From: Streptosporangiaceae bacterium | GTDB taxonomy: Bacteria; Actinomycetota; Actinomycetes; Streptosporangiales; Streptosporangiaceae | Length of the DNA: 54,410 nucleotides | NCBI GenBank assembly: GCA_030038295.1 | Contig: JASHPF010000061.1 | Location: forward strand, 1-54,410 | Direction: 5' to 3' | Shown here: one piece after another, positions 33,773 to 44,494 of the stretch | Layout: every line of letters starts with the position of its first letter | Numbering within the stretch: position 1 is the stretch's first letter | Notes under the pieces: generated by a model | Told to the model about the DNA's origin: nothing | Databases searched by the model: none | The model's input: only the letters and a program-made list of their open reading frames with translations | Position numbers and translations under genes: made by a program

Positions 33773-34175
33773 CGTGTCCTCCTCCCCGCCCGGCTCGGGA
33801 CGCCCCGGCCGTTGCCCGTGGCGCCCAGCCGCCGGCTAGTCCGACCGCTAGCGCAGGGTGCGACCGCTAGCGTCACCATCACGCGCGTTATACGAGAGTT
33901 CAGCCGACGCTCACGGACGCAGTTTCATCCGCCCCAGTCCGTTACGGCCGTCATGGCCGCCCGGCAGTGCTGAGGGTACACGGATCCGGCCCGGGAGCGG
34001 GACCGCCGCCGGTGCCGGGCAGCCCGCGACGGCGTGGTTCTGGCCGAGCCGCACCCGGCCCGGCCGTAAGCTAGGAACAACCCGCGCCGTGCCCGCTCAG
34101 GCGCACCGGTCAGCAGGCCAGGAGCCCGTCGCGCCTCGGCTGCGGGCCTTTCGTGCTGCCTACGTAGGGACTCAC
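33773..34175. other. 403-base divergent region between the APS kinase gene and mfd
   Basis: It carries a 12-base direct repeat CGACCGCTAGCG at 33842-33853 and 33861-33872 (period 19) close to the APS kinase start, and a possible mfd -10 box TAAGCT at 34067-34072. An open frame runs from 33858 into mfd but shows no similarity before 34176. Confidence 0.5.
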
Positions 34176-37100
34176 GTGACCCTCTCTGGTCTGCTCCCTG
34201 TCATCCGCGACGACCCCAGCCTGCGGCAAGCGCTCGACCAGGCCGCCGAGCTCCCGGCGCTCGGCGGCGATCTGATCGCGCCCGCAGCGCTCCGCCCGCT
34301 GCTGGTCGCTGTGCTGGCGAACCCCGCACAGGCAGCCAGCGGCGTCACGGTCGCGGTAACCGCGACCGCCCGCGAATCCGAGGACCTGGCCGCCGCGCTC
34401 GGCTCGCTGGTCGGCCCGGAGGTCGTCGGCCACTTCCCGTCCTGGGAGACGCTGCCGCACGAACGGTTGTCACCGCGGCCGGACACCGCCGGGCAGCGGC
34501 TCGCCGTGCTGCGCCGACTCGCCCACCCCGATGCCTCCGATCCGCGGTCCGGACCGCTGCGCGTGCTGACCACGCCGGTGCGCAGCCTGCTGCAGCCGAT
34601 GGTCAGCGGCCTCGGCGAGCTGGTCCCGGTGACGCTCGCCGCTGGCGACGAGGCGAGTCTCGAGGACACCGTGACCCAGCTCGTCGGGATCGGCTACGCC
34701 AGGGTCGACCTCGTTGAGCGGCGCGGCGAACTGGCCGTTCGCGGCGGGCTGCTCGACGTGTTCCCGCCCACGGAGGAACACCCGCTGCGGGTGGAGTTCT
34801 GGGGCGACGAGGTCGAGGAGATCCGCTACTTCCGGTCGACTGACCAGCGCAGCCTCGCCGCCGCGCCGGACGGCCTGTGGGCGCCGCCGTGCCGGGAGCT
34901 GCTGCTGACGCCTGCCGTCCGCGCGCGGGCCCGCCAGCTCGCCGCGGAGTGGCCCGGCCTGCAGGACATCCTGGGCAAGATCGCCGAGGGCATCACGGTC
35001 GAGGGCATGGAGGCACTCGCCCCGGCGCTCACCGACGGGATGGAGCTGCTGCTCGACTATCTGCCGCCGGGCAGCACGATCGTCGCGTGCGACCCCGAGC
35101 GGATCCGGGCCAGGGCCGCCGACCTGGTGGCCACCAGCCAGGAATTCCTCGAGGCCTCGTGGCTCGGCGCGGCATCCGGCGGCCAGGTGCCGATCGACCT
35201 GGGCGGCGCCGCGATGCGGCCGATCGCCGAGGCGCGTGCCCTGGCCGCGAGCCTGGAGCTGCCGTGGTGGACGATCACGCCGTTCGCCCCTGCCGGGGAC
35301 GGGACCGGCCCTGGCGACGGCGAGCCGGCTGGTTACCGGGACGGCGAGCCAACCCCGTTCCCCCTATCCGCACAGCCGGCCCCGAGCTACCGCGGTGACA
35401 CCGGTCGCGCCGTGCCCGACATCCGCAGGTGGCTGGCCGACGGCTGGCGGGTGGTGCTCGTGACCGAGGGTCACGGCCCGGCGAAACGGCTGGCCGAGCT
35501 GCTGCGCGGGGAAGGGCTTGGCGCGGCCGACGGCGACCTGCCACGGCAGCCGGAGCCCGGCATCGCCCACGTGGCGACGGGGATGCTGGAGTCCGGTTTC
35601 GTGTGGCCGTCCGTGCGGCTCGCGGTGCTCGCCGAGGGCGATCTCGCCGGCACGCGGCCGGGTAGCAGGCAGGCGCATCGCATGCCGAGCCGTCGTCGCG
35701 GCGGTATCGACCCGCTTCAGCTCACGCCCGGTGACTACATCGTGCACGAGCAGCACGGGGTCGGCCGGTTCCTGGAGATGACCAGCCGCACGGTGCAGGG
35801 CGCCACCAGGGACTACCTCGTCATCGAGTACGCGCCGAGCAAGCGCGGCCAGCCGGCCGACCGGCTGTACCTGCCGACGGACCAGCTCGACGAGGTAACC
35901 AGGTACACCGGGGGCGAGGCGCCGACGCTGCACCGGCTCGGCGGCGCGGACTGGGCGAAGGCCAAGGGCCGGGCGCGCACGGCGGTCAGGGACATCGCGG
36001 CCGGCCTGATCCGGCTGTACCAGGCGCGGATGGCCTCGCCGGGGCACGCGTTCGGGATGGACACGCCGTGGCAGCGCGAGCTGGAGGACGCGTTCCCGTA
36101 CGTGGAGACGCCCGATCAGCTCGCCGCCGTGGACGAGGTCAAGGCTGACATGGAGCGCGCCGTCCCGATGGACCGGCTGATCTGCGGTGACGTGGGCTAC
36201 GGCAAGACCGAGATCGCGGTGCGCGCGGCCTTCAAGGCAGTCCAGGACAGCAAGCAGGTGGCGGTGCTGGTGCCGACCACGCTGCTCGCCGCGCAGCACT
36301 TCGCCACGTTCAGCGAGCGGTACGCGCCATTCCCGGTGACGATCAGGGCGTTCTCGCGGTTCCAGTCGGCGGCCGAGGTCGCCGACACCCTCGAGGGCCT
36401 GGCGTCCGGCAAGGTGGACGTCGTCATCGGGACGCACCGGCTGCTGTCGCCCGAGGTGCGGTTCGCCCGGCTCGGCCTGCTGGTCATCGACGAGGAGCAG
36501 CGGTTCGGCGTCGAGCACAAGGAGTACCTCAAGCAGCTGCGCACCGAGGTGGACGTGCTGGCCATGTCCGCCACGCCGATCCCGCGGACGCTGGAGATGG
36601 GCATCTCCGGGATCCGGGAGATGTCGACGATCCTGACCCCGCCGGAGGAGCGCCACCCGGTGCTCACCTCGGTAACGCCCTACGACGAGAAGCAGATCGC
36701 CGCCGCGGTCCGGCGCGAGCTGCTCCGCGACGGTCAGGTGTTCTTCGTGCACAACCGGGTGTCGTCGATCAACAAGGTCGCCGCGCGGCTCGCCGAGCTG
36801 GTGCCGGAGGCGCGGATCGCCATCGGCCACGGCCAGATGAACGAGCACACGCTGGAGAAGGTGATGAGCCAGTTCATCGACCGCCAGTTCGACGTGCTGG
36901 TGTCGACCACCATCGTCGAGTCGGGGCTCGACATCCCGAACGCCAACACGCTGATCGTGGATCGCGCCGACGCCTACGGACTGCCGGACCTGCATCAGCT
37001 CCGGGGCCGGGTGGGACGCGGCCGGGAGCGCGGCTATGCCTACTTCCTGTACCCGCCGGAGAAGCCGCTGACCGAGACCGCGCACGAGCGGCTGGCCACC

Positions 37101-37850
37101 CTGCAGCAGCACACGGGCGTCGGGGCCGGCCTGCACATCGCGCTCAAGGACCTCGAGATCCGCGGGGCGGGGAACCTGCTGGGCGGCGAGCAGTCGGGCC
37201 ACATCGCGGCCGTGGGCTTCGACCTTTACGTCAAGATGATCGGCGAGGCGGTCAGGGAGCTGCGCGGCGAGGGGCCGGCCGAGCGCGCGGAGGTCCGGGT
37301 CGAGCTGCCGGTGGACGCGCACATCCCGCACGACTACATCACCGGCGAGCGGCTGCGGCTCGAGGCCTACACCCGGATCGCCGCGATCGACTCCGCCCAC
37401 GACATCGACGCGGTCCGGGACGAGCTCACCGACCGGTTCGGGGCCGTGCCACAGCAGGTCGAGAACCTGCTCGCGGTGGCGCGGCTGCGGGCGGTCGCCC
37501 GTACCGCCGGGCTGACCGATATCGCGGTGCAGGGCACGAGGATCAAGTTCGCTCCCGTCGACCTGCCGGACTCCCGGCAGGTCCGGCTGCAGCGCCTGTA
37601 CCCGGGGTCCGTCCTGAAGCCGGCGCTCAGTACCATGCTCGTACCGGTGCCGAAGGCGGCCGCCGCGACGCCCGGCGCACGGCCAGGGTCGGCACAGCCC
37701 CCGTCGGGCGGCGGCACACCCGGGACCATCAGCTTCGGCGCGCCGCCGCTGCGTGACCAGGAGCTGCTGGCGTGGTGCGAGACCCTGGTCGAGTCGGTGC
37801 TCGGCGGGCTCCCGCCGGACTCGGCACAGCCGGTAGCCGATGGCGGGTAA
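34176..37850 (+). CDS. mfd: Transcription-repair coupling factor Mfd
   Basis: A 1224-residue ATP-dependent translocase that removes stalled RNA polymerase and recruits UvrA. In order: UvrB-like N-terminal module with FPSWETLPHERLSP, a CarD-like RNA-polymerase-interaction domain with GDYIVHEQHGVGRFLEM, RecG-like helicase motifs GDVGYGKTEIAVRAAFKA, LLVIDEEQRFGVEHKE, MSATPIPRTL and LRGRVGRGRERGYAYF, and the TRCF C-terminal domain. Two low-complexity Gly/Pro-rich inserts (about residues 368-408 and near the C-terminus) are extra. The GTG at 34176 is preceded by TAGGGA; the longer open frame begins 106 codons earlier without similarity. Confidence 0.97.
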   Translation: MTLSGLLPVIRDDPSLRQALDQAAELPALGGDLIAPAALRPLLVAVLANPAQAASGVTVAVTATARESEDLAAALGSLVGPEVVGHFPSWETLPHERLSPRPDTAGQRLAVLRRLAHPDASDPRSGPLRVLTTPVRSLLQPMVSGLGELVPVTLAAGDEASLEDTVTQLVGIGYARVDLVERRGELAVRGGLLDVFPPTEEHPLRVEFWGDEVEEIRYFRSTDQRSLAAAPDGLWAPPCRELLLTPAVRARARQLAAEWPGLQDILGKIAEGITVEGMEALAPALTDGMELLLDYLPPGSTIVACDPERIRARAADLVATSQEFLEASWLGAASGGQVPIDLGGAAMRPIAEARALAASLELPWWTITPFAPAGDGTGPGDGEPAGYRDGEPTPFPLSAQPAPSYRGDTGRAVPDIRRWLADGWRVVLVTEGHGPAKRLAELLRGEGLGAADGDLPRQPEPGIAHVATGMLESGFVWPSVRLAVLAEGDLAGTRPGSRQAHRMPSRRRGGIDPLQLTPGDYIVHEQHGVGRFLEMTSRTVQGATRDYLVIEYAPSKRGQPADRLYLPTDQLDEVTRYTGGEAPTLHRLGGADWAKAKGRARTAVRDIAAGLIRLYQARMASPGHAFGMDTPWQRELEDAFPYVETPDQLAAVDEVKADMERAVPMDRLICGDVGYGKTEIAVRAAFKAVQDSKQVAVLVPTTLLAAQHFATFSERYAPFPVTIRAFSRFQSAAEVADTLEGLASGKVDVVIGTHRLLSPEVRFARLGLLVIDEEQRFGVEHKEYLKQLRTEVDVLAMSATPIPRTLEMGISGIREMSTILTPPEERHPVLTSVTPYDEKQIAAAVRRELLRDGQVFFVHNRVSSINKVAARLAELVPEARIAIGHGQMNEHTLEKVMSQFIDRQFDVLVSTTIVESGLDIPNANTLIVDRADAYGLPDLHQLRGRVGRGRERGYAYFLYPPEKPLTETAHERLATLQQHTGVGAGLHIALKDLEIRGAGNLLGGEQSGHIAAVGFDLYVKMIGEAVRELRGEGPAERAEVRVELPVDAHIPHDYITGERLRLEAYTRIAAIDSAHDIDAVRDELTDRFGAVPQQVENLLAVARLRAVARTAGLTDIAVQGTRIKFAPVDLPDSRQVRLQRLYPGSVLKPALSTMLVPVPKAAAATPGARPGSAQPPSGGGTPGTISFGAPPLRDQELLAWCETLVESVLGGLPPDSAQPVADGG

Positions 37851-37892
37851 CCTCGCGCCGGGTGCCGTGAATCCGGCGAGAAGGGAACGGGC

Positions 37893-38582
37893 TTGGTCAG
37901 GGTGAGAGTGCCTCGCAAGGCGGCGGTGCTGGCGGCTGCCGTGGCGGCGGGCTGCGTCGCGGTGTCCGCGTGCGGCTCGGTGCAGATGGGTGCCGCGGCG
38001 ATCACCGGGAGCGCCCGGATTTCGTCGGCGACGCTGACCAACGAGGCCGCCAACCTCAACGCCGCCTACCAGGCGGACCAGGCCGCTAACATCACGCCGG
38101 AGTCGCCCGCCGGCCAGGCGACGCAGCAGGCGCTGACCTGGCTCATCAGGTTCCAGATCGGCGACAAGGTCGCCGAGCAGAACGGCATCAACGTCACACC
38201 GGCCCAGGTGCAGAAGGAGTTCTCGGCGCTGCGGGCCGCTGCGGTGAGCAACAAGGTGACGGTACCGGTATACGTCTCGGTCCTCTACGCGCTGCCGCCC
38301 GACCTGGTGCCGCAGTTCGGCCGGTACGCCGCGATCCTGTCGTCGCTCGAGTCCCGGATTACGGGCGGCAAGGCTCCGTCCACGCAGGCCGAGCAGACCA
38401 AACTGGAAACCGCCCTCGAGCGCGACCAGTGCCTCGCGAGCAAGGGCCTCGGCATCACCGTGAATCCGCAGTTCGGCGAGTTCGACTACAGCAGCTACTC
38501 GGTCGTGCTCGCGCCGCCCACGCTGTCCGCCAACCAGTCAGCATCGAAGCCGGCTGCCATCAAGCTCACGCCCCCGTGCTGA
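37893..38582 (+). CDS. SurA N-terminal-like lipoprotein
   Basis: A 229-residue exported protein. The N-terminus is basic, then a hydrophobic stretch ends in the lipobox VAVSAC, so Cys27 would be lipidated. The mature part has the helical SurA/PrsA N-terminal chaperone pattern: ATLTNEAANLNAAYQADQ, FQIGDKVAEQNGINVTPAQV. No parvulin isomerase domain follows. It may assist folding of exported proteins. The start is TTG 37893 after AAGGGAACGGGC; GTG 37902 or 37908 are alternatives. Its stop codon TGA overlaps the first ATG of a chain of mini-ORFs leading to mazG. Confidence 0.85.
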   Translation: MVRVRVPRKAAVLAAAVAAGCVAVSACGSVQMGAAAITGSARISSATLTNEAANLNAAYQADQAANITPESPAGQATQQALTWLIRFQIGDKVAEQNGINVTPAQVQKEFSALRAAAVSNKVTVPVYVSVLYALPPDLVPQFGRYAAILSSLESRITGGKAPSTQAEQTKLETALERDQCLASKGLGITVNPQFGEFDYSSYSVVLAPPTLSANQSASKPAAIKLTPPC

Positions 38583-38632
38583 TGACCCGGTGCCGATGAC
38601 CCCGTGCTGATGACCCCGGGCCGATGACCGAC
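38577..38632 (+). repeat. 14-bp tandem repeat creating a chain of overlapping mini-ORFs before mazG
   Basis: Four units resembling TGC(T/C)GATGACCCCG run from the end of the lipoprotein gene into mazG. They give ATG codons at 38582, 38596, 38610 and 38624. The first three open ORFs of 5, 4 and 5 codons (MTRCR, MTPC, MTPGR) whose TGA stops overlap the next ATG by four, one and four bases. The fourth ATG is that of mazG, and the first overlaps the lipoprotein stop (TGATG). Confidence 0.85.
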
Positions 38633-39328
38633 GCCGAGGTGCCGACACCGGGCGCGCGGCTGCTCGACCTCGTGCAGGTCATGGACACGCTGCGGCAGCG
38701 GTGCCCGTGGGACGCGCGGCAGACGCACGAGACCCTTACGCCGTTCCTGCTGGAGGAGACGTACGAGGCCGTTGACGCGCTGACCGCGGGCGACCAGGCG
38801 GCCGTCCGGGAGGAGCTCGGCGACGTGCTGCTTCAGGTCGTGTTCCACGCCCGGGTGGCGCAGGAACGGAGCGACGGGACCGGGTACACCATCGACGATG
38901 TCGCGGACGGCATCATCAGCAAGCTGACCAGGCGTCATCCGCACGTTTTCGGGGACGTTTCGGTGTCCGGTCCCGACGACGTCAAGCGGAACTGGGACGC
39001 GATCAAGGCGGCCGAGCGGGCGGCCGCAGGCTCCGGCGAGCCTGTTTCCGCTCTCGACGGCGTGCCGCTGCATCAGCCGGCGCTGGCGCTGGCCGCTCAG
39101 TTGCTGCGGCGGGCCGAGCGGGCCGGCGCGCCGCCCGAGTTGGCCGATCCGGCGAGGCCGTCGCCGGGCGAACCGGCGGAACAGGGATCCGCGGGCGCGG
39201 ACATCGGGCAGCACCTGCTCGCCCTGGTCCGCCGGGCGAGAGCGGAGGGGCTGGACCCCGAGCTTGAGCTCCGCGCCGCCGCGCTGGCGTACGCCGACCG
39301 GGTGCGTGCCTGGGAACGGAGCCGCTAG
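38624..39328 (+). CDS. mazG: MazG family nucleoside triphosphate pyrophosphohydrolase
   Basis: A 234-residue cytoplasmic enzyme that hydrolyses NTPs or dNTPs, including damaged ones, to monophosphates. The all-alpha MazG core is CPWDARQTHETLTPFLLEE, with metal-binding acidic residues in LLEETYEAVDAL and REELGDVLLQVVFHA, followed by RRHPHVFGD and NWDAIKAAE. The C-terminal part is shorter and less conserved than in E. coli MazG, as in other actinobacteria. No Shine-Dalgarno sequence precedes the ATG; the overlapping mini-ORFs upstream suggest translation by reinitiation after the lipoprotein gene. It lies between mfd and eno as in mycobacteria. Confidence 0.95.
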   Translation: MTDAEVPTPGARLLDLVQVMDTLRQRCPWDARQTHETLTPFLLEETYEAVDALTAGDQAAVREELGDVLLQVVFHARVAQERSDGTGYTIDDVADGIISKLTRRHPHVFGDVSVSGPDDVKRNWDAIKAAERAAAGSGEPVSALDGVPLHQPALALAAQLLRRAERAGAPPELADPARPSPGEPAEQGSAGADIGQHLLALVRRARAEGLDPELELRAAALAYADRVRAWERSR

Positions 39329-39400
39329 ACCTCGCCTGGTTGCGAGCGGCACAGGGCCGTACCGGCGTGCCAGTGCCTGGCAGGACCGGCCCTGGACTAG

Positions 39401-41200
<1,800 letters not shown>

Positions 41201-41217
<17 letters not shown>

Positions 41218-41740
41218 GGTCGTGACGGCAGGCAGCGCGGCGTCGGCGGCCGACCTTCGGGACGTGGCTCGGCAGCTCGGCCGGGAGCCGCGCGCCGTCC
41301 TCGCGATCGCGCACCGCTGCCCGTGCGGGCTGCCGGACGTGGTGCAGACCGCACCGCGGCTGCCAGACGGCACGCCGTTCCCCACGCTCTACTACCTCAC
41401 CTGCCCGCGGGCCAGTGCCGCCATGAGCAGGCTCGAGGCGGCCGGCGTCATGCGCGCGATGGCGGCCAGGCTGCAGGCCGACCCGCGGCTCGCAGCCTCG
41501 TACGCCGCTGCCCATCGTGACTACCTGGCCCGCCGGAATGCGGCGGCGGAACGGGCCGGCGTGGCTCCGCTGCCCGCCGGCACGCAGAGCGCCGGCGGCA
41601 TGCCGGACCGGGTGAAGTGCCTGCACGCGCTCGCGGCCCACGCGCTCGCGGTGCCCGGCGTGAACCCGCTTGGCGCCGAGGCGGTCAGCGCGGCAGGGCA
41701 GTGGTGGCAGGCTGGCTCGTGTGCCGAGGACGGACGATGA
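41201..41740 (+). CDS. DUF501 family protein
   Basis: A 179-residue cytoplasmic protein of the conserved DUF501 family (Rv1025-like). Recognisable blocks: VARQLGREPRAVLAIAHRCPCG, LPDGTPFPTLYYLTCPR, SRLEAAGVMRAM and PDRVKCLHALAAHALAVPG. The cysteines in HRCPCG and TCPR and the late histidines (CLHALAAH) could form a metal site. Biochemical function unknown. The GTG at 41201 overlaps the FtsB-like gene by 17 bases; GTG 41222 is an alternative. Always found between ftsB-like and ppx genes in actinobacteria. Confidence 0.9.
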
Positions 41741-41759
41741 GCGGACGAAGGGCGGAGAA

Positions 41760-42737
41760 ATGAGCAGGCGGGTGGCGGCTATCGACTGCGGGACGAACTC
41801 GCTGCGCCTGCTGATCGCCGATGCCGACCCGGCGCGGCACGAGCTGACCGACCTCAAGCGGCGGATGGAGATAGTCCGGCTTGGCCAGGGCGTGGACGCT
41901 ACCGGCCGCCTCGCGCCCGAGGCACTGGATCGGACGATGCGCATGCTGGCCGAGTACGCCAGGGACATCATGGCCGCCGGCGCGGTCGCCGTCCGCATGG
42001 TGGCAACGAGCGCCACCAGGGACGCGGCCAATGCGGCTGACTTCACCAGCGGCGTCGAGGTGACGCTCGGCGTCCTGCCGGAAGTCATCAGCGGCCAGGA
42101 GGAGGCCGCGCTCTCCTTCGCGGGGGCGACCGCGGAGCTGACCGCCGAGCCCGCGCCCGGCGCTGGCCCGCGACCGGATCCGCCGTTCCTGGTGGTCGAC
42201 ATCGGGGGCGGGTCCACCGAGTTCGTGCTGGGCAAGCCGGGAGCCAGCCCGGAGCGCAGCAGCGATCTGGCGGCGATCTCCGTCGACGTCGGCTGCGTGC
42301 GCCTGACCGAGCGGCACCTGCACACCGATCCGCCCACAGCGGCGGAGATCGCCGCGGCCAGTTCCGACATCGACCGGGCGCTCGACGACGTGTCCGCCGC
42401 TCTCGCCGTCGAGGAAGCGCGCACTCTGGTCGGGCTCGCGGGATCCGTCACCAGCGTCACCGCGATCGCGCTCGGCCTCGAGGCATACGACCCGAGCCGG
42501 ACTCACCACGCCAGGATTCCGGCGTCGACCGTGCACGCGGTGACCGCGCAGCTCCTGGGCGAGACCCGGCAGCAGCGCGCCGCCATCGGGTCCTTGCACC
42601 CCGGTCGGGTCGACGTCATCGCGGCGGGCGCGCTGGTGCTGGACCGAGTCATGCAGCGGTTCGGCTTTGCCGATGTCGTCGCCAGCGAGCACGACATCCT
42701 GGACGGCATCGCCTGGTCGATCGCCGGATCCGGCTAG
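41760..42737 (+). CDS. Ppx/GppA family phosphatase
   Basis: A 325-residue member of the actin-like exopolyphosphatase/pppGpp phosphatase family. Phosphate-binding motifs: VAAIDCGTNSLRLLIAD at the N-terminus, MVATSATRDAANA, FLVVDIGGGSTEFVLG and LVGLAGSVTSVTAIALGL. Actinobacterial homologues (Rv1026, Ppx2) act as exopolyphosphatases on short-chain polyphosphate or as guanosine pentaphosphatases. The ATG at 41760 is preceded by GGGCGGAG. It is 19 bases after DUF501 and three before the glycosylase gene, so part of the same transcript. Confidence 0.93.
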   Translation: MSRRVAAIDCGTNSLRLLIADADPARHELTDLKRRMEIVRLGQGVDATGRLAPEALDRTMRMLAEYARDIMAAGAVAVRMVATSATRDAANAADFTSGVEVTLGVLPEVISGQEEAALSFAGATAELTAEPAPGAGPRPDPPFLVVDIGGGSTEFVLGKPGASPERSSDLAAISVDVGCVRLTERHLHTDPPTAAEIAAASSDIDRALDDVSAALAVEEARTLVGLAGSVTSVTAIALGLEAYDPSRTHHARIPASTVHAVTAQLLGETRQQRAAIGSLHPGRVDVIAAGALVLDRVMQRFGFADVVASEHDILDGIAWSIAGSG

Positions 42738-42740
42738 CGC

Positions 42741-43601
42741 GTGGGCGGGCTGAGCAAGGCCGTGGCCCCGGACCACTGGCCGGTCCCGCCCGGCACCGGC
42801 TGGCCGGAGGATCCGGCGACCGCCGCCACGCCGGTTGCGCGCAGCCGGGCGGAGGTCCGCGCGCTCGCCGACAGCGCGGGCACGCTGACCGAGCTGGCTG
42901 CGCGCGAGTCCGTCTGCCGGGCCTGCGACCGGCTGGTTCGCTGGCGCGAGGAAGTTGCCGCGACGAAGCGTCGGTCGTTCCGGTCGCAGACCTACTGGGG
43001 TCGTCCGGTGCCCGGCTGGGGCGCCGACCCGGCCTCGATCCTGATCCTCGGCCTCGCTCCGGCGGCCCATGGCGGGAACCGGACCGGCCGAGTCTTCACC
43101 GGCGACCGCAGCGGCGACTTCCTGTTCGCCTCGCTGTGGCGGTGCGGCCTGGCGTCGCAGCCGGACTCGGTGGCCGCGGGGGACGGCCAGCGACTGATAT
43201 CCGCCCGGATGGCGGCCACCGTCCGTTGCGCGCCACCGGACAACAAGCCCGAGCGGGGCGAGCGCGACGCGTGCGAGCCGTGGCTCGCCGCCGAGCTGAG
43301 GGCGCTGCGTGACCAGCTGCGCGTCGTCGTCTGCCTGGGTCACTACGCCTGGCAGGCGGTGTGGCCGCAGCTGCCGGCCATCGGCTACCGGCCGCCGCGG
43401 CCGCGTCCTGCCTTCGGGCACGGTGCTGAGGTGGTGCTCGACCGGACCGGCGACGCGACCCAGCGCCTGGTCGTGCTGGGCTGTTATCACCCGAGCCAGC
43501 AGAACACCTTCACCGGCCGGGTGACCGAACCGATGCTGGACGCGGTATTCAGCCGGGCGCGCGACGTCGCCGACCGTCGGCCGCTGCCCGGCCGTGCCTA
43601 A
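42741..43601 (+). CDS. Family 5 uracil-DNA glycosylase (UdgB-like)
   Basis: A 286-residue base-excision repair enzyme. Motif A is ILGLAPAAHGGNRTGRVFTG, which has Ala where family 4 enzymes have Glu/Asp, and motif B is CYHPSQQNTFTGR. Four iron-sulfur ligands are expected among CRACDR near the N-terminus, Cys in TVRCAPPDNKP and DACEPW; the spacing fits the 4Fe-4S cluster of families 4 and 5. It removes uracil, hypoxanthine and related lesions from DNA. GTG start three bases after the phosphatase stop. Confidence 0.92.
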   Translation: MGGLSKAVAPDHWPVPPGTGWPEDPATAATPVARSRAEVRALADSAGTLTELAARESVCRACDRLVRWREEVAATKRRSFRSQTYWGRPVPGWGADPASILILGLAPAAHGGNRTGRVFTGDRSGDFLFASLWRCGLASQPDSVAAGDGQRLISARMAATVRCAPPDNKPERGERDACEPWLAAELRALRDQLRVVVCLGHYAWQAVWPQLPAIGYRPPRPRPAFGHGAEVVLDRTGDATQRLVVLGCYHPSQQNTFTGRVTEPMLDAVFSRARDVADRRPLPGRA

Positions 43602-43782
43602 CGGGCGACGCTCCAGCGCTACCCGCGGGCTACAGAGCGTAATAGGAATGGCGCCCTGGTCACTGCGAGTATCAGGCTGCGAACTATCGCAGCGATTGGA
43701 AATGGTACGGGGCGGTCATAAAACTGAGCCTCCCCATTTCATTGTCTGGAGTCGTTACATGACCGCGGGGTATCATCGCAAC

Positions 43783-43856
43783 GCCCCCGTAGCCCAAGGG
43801 AAGAGGCCGGCCCCCTAAAAGGGTCCCCAGTGTCGGTTCGACTCCGACCGGGGGTA
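43783..43856 (+). tRNA. tRNA with apparent anticodon UAA, class I body
   Basis: A 74-base cloverleaf. The acceptor stem GCCCCCG pairs with CGGGGGT (one G:U pair). The D arm starts TAGCC with GGC closing; the anticodon stem GGCCC pairs with GGGTC; the loop is CCTAAAA; the variable loop is six bases (CCCAGT); the T arm is GTCGG-TTCGACT-CCGAC. The discriminator is A and no CCA is encoded. The seven-base loop puts TAA at 34-36, which would read UUA leucine codons, but position 33 is C instead of the nearly invariant U and the long variable arm of leucine tRNAs is missing. Charging identity is uncertain. Confidence 0.75.
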
Positions 43857-44074
43857 CCGATGACCTGCGGTAACGCACGACAGAGGCAGCTGCCGCGGGT
43901 CATTCACGCCACGGAGTTGCCACGTTCAGCATTAATTCGCGGTGCGCGGTAACGGGCAGGTTACGGACCTTCGGCCGACCGCAGCGCAGCGACCGGTACG
44001 GCCATTTTGCGCCACATTGAGAACGCATGCCACCGACGCCAATGCGATCACGGCACTGACGCTCGGCGCTCCCG
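43857..44074. other. Region after the tRNA
   Basis: About 218 bases without a supported gene. No integrase, direct repeat of the tRNA 3' end or attachment site was seen. The 181 bases before the tRNA (43602-43782) likewise hold no gene; TATCAT at 43771-43776 could be its -10 box. Confidence 0.4.
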
Positions 44075-44485
44075 TTAGCCGCTGACGTTGGGTCCGGCGC
44101 GGTCGATCGTGATCCTGACGATCAGCCGCCTGTCCCGCCTCATCGCCGCCCGATAGTCCTCCCAGTCCGGGTGCTCTCCGGAGATGCGCCGGTAATAGTC
44201 CTCCAGGAGCGGCAGCGCCTCGGGCAGGTGGATCAGCTCCGCGCTTCCCTCGGCCTGGACCCACTCGCCGAAGAACCCGTCATTGATGACGCACAGCGAC
44301 GCTCGGGGATCACGCGCCAGGTTCTTTGCCTTGATGGCGGTCTCCCTGGTGCTGATCAGGAGTCGGCCGTCAGCATCGACCGCCACTGCGACCGGCGAGA
44401 GTTGCGGACGGCCATCAGATCTGGTGGTGGCCAGAATCGCGCGGGGATGGCTTGCGATGAAGGTGGTGGCGCGGCCGATGTCCAC
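44075..44485 (-). CDS. PPOX class F420-dependent oxidoreductase
   Basis: A 136-residue split-barrel flavin/deazaflavin-binding protein. Motifs: ATTFIASHPRAILATTRSDG, PQLSPVAVAVDADGRLLIST, TAIKAKNLARDPRASLCVIN and AELIHLPEALPLLEDYYR. Such proteins use reduced F420 to reduce small substrates such as quinones or biliverdin-like molecules. It lies nine bases after the DUF4287 gene and is probably cotranscribed with it. The F420 specificity is inferred from family resemblance. Confidence 0.88.
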   Translation of the reverse strand: MDIGRATTFIASHPRAILATTRSDGRPQLSPVAVAVDADGRLLISTRETAIKAKNLARDPRASLCVINDGFFGEWVQAEGSAELIHLPEALPLLEDYYRRISGEHPDWEDYRAAMRRDRRLIVRITIDRAGPNVSG

Positions 44486-44494
44486 GAAAGCTGG

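Noticed and set aside
33858-34175. N-terminal extension of Mfd by 106 codons
   Set aside because: Similarity to Mfd begins at the GTG 34176; the extension is Arg/Pro-rich and lies in a divergent promoter region.
35364-37400. 678-codon minus-strand open frame antisense to mfd
   Set aside because: mfd helicase motifs on the plus strand are unambiguous and the antisense product has no recognisable features.
43783-43856. Reading the tRNA as tRNA-Arg (CCU) or an amber suppressor
   Set aside because: Shifting the anticodon loop to place CCT or CTA at 34-36 destroys pairing of the anticodon stem GGCCC/GGGTC.
43783-44074. Integration site of a mobile element at the tRNA
   Set aside because: No repeat of the tRNA 3' end and no integrase or phage gene is found within the neighbouring 10 kb.
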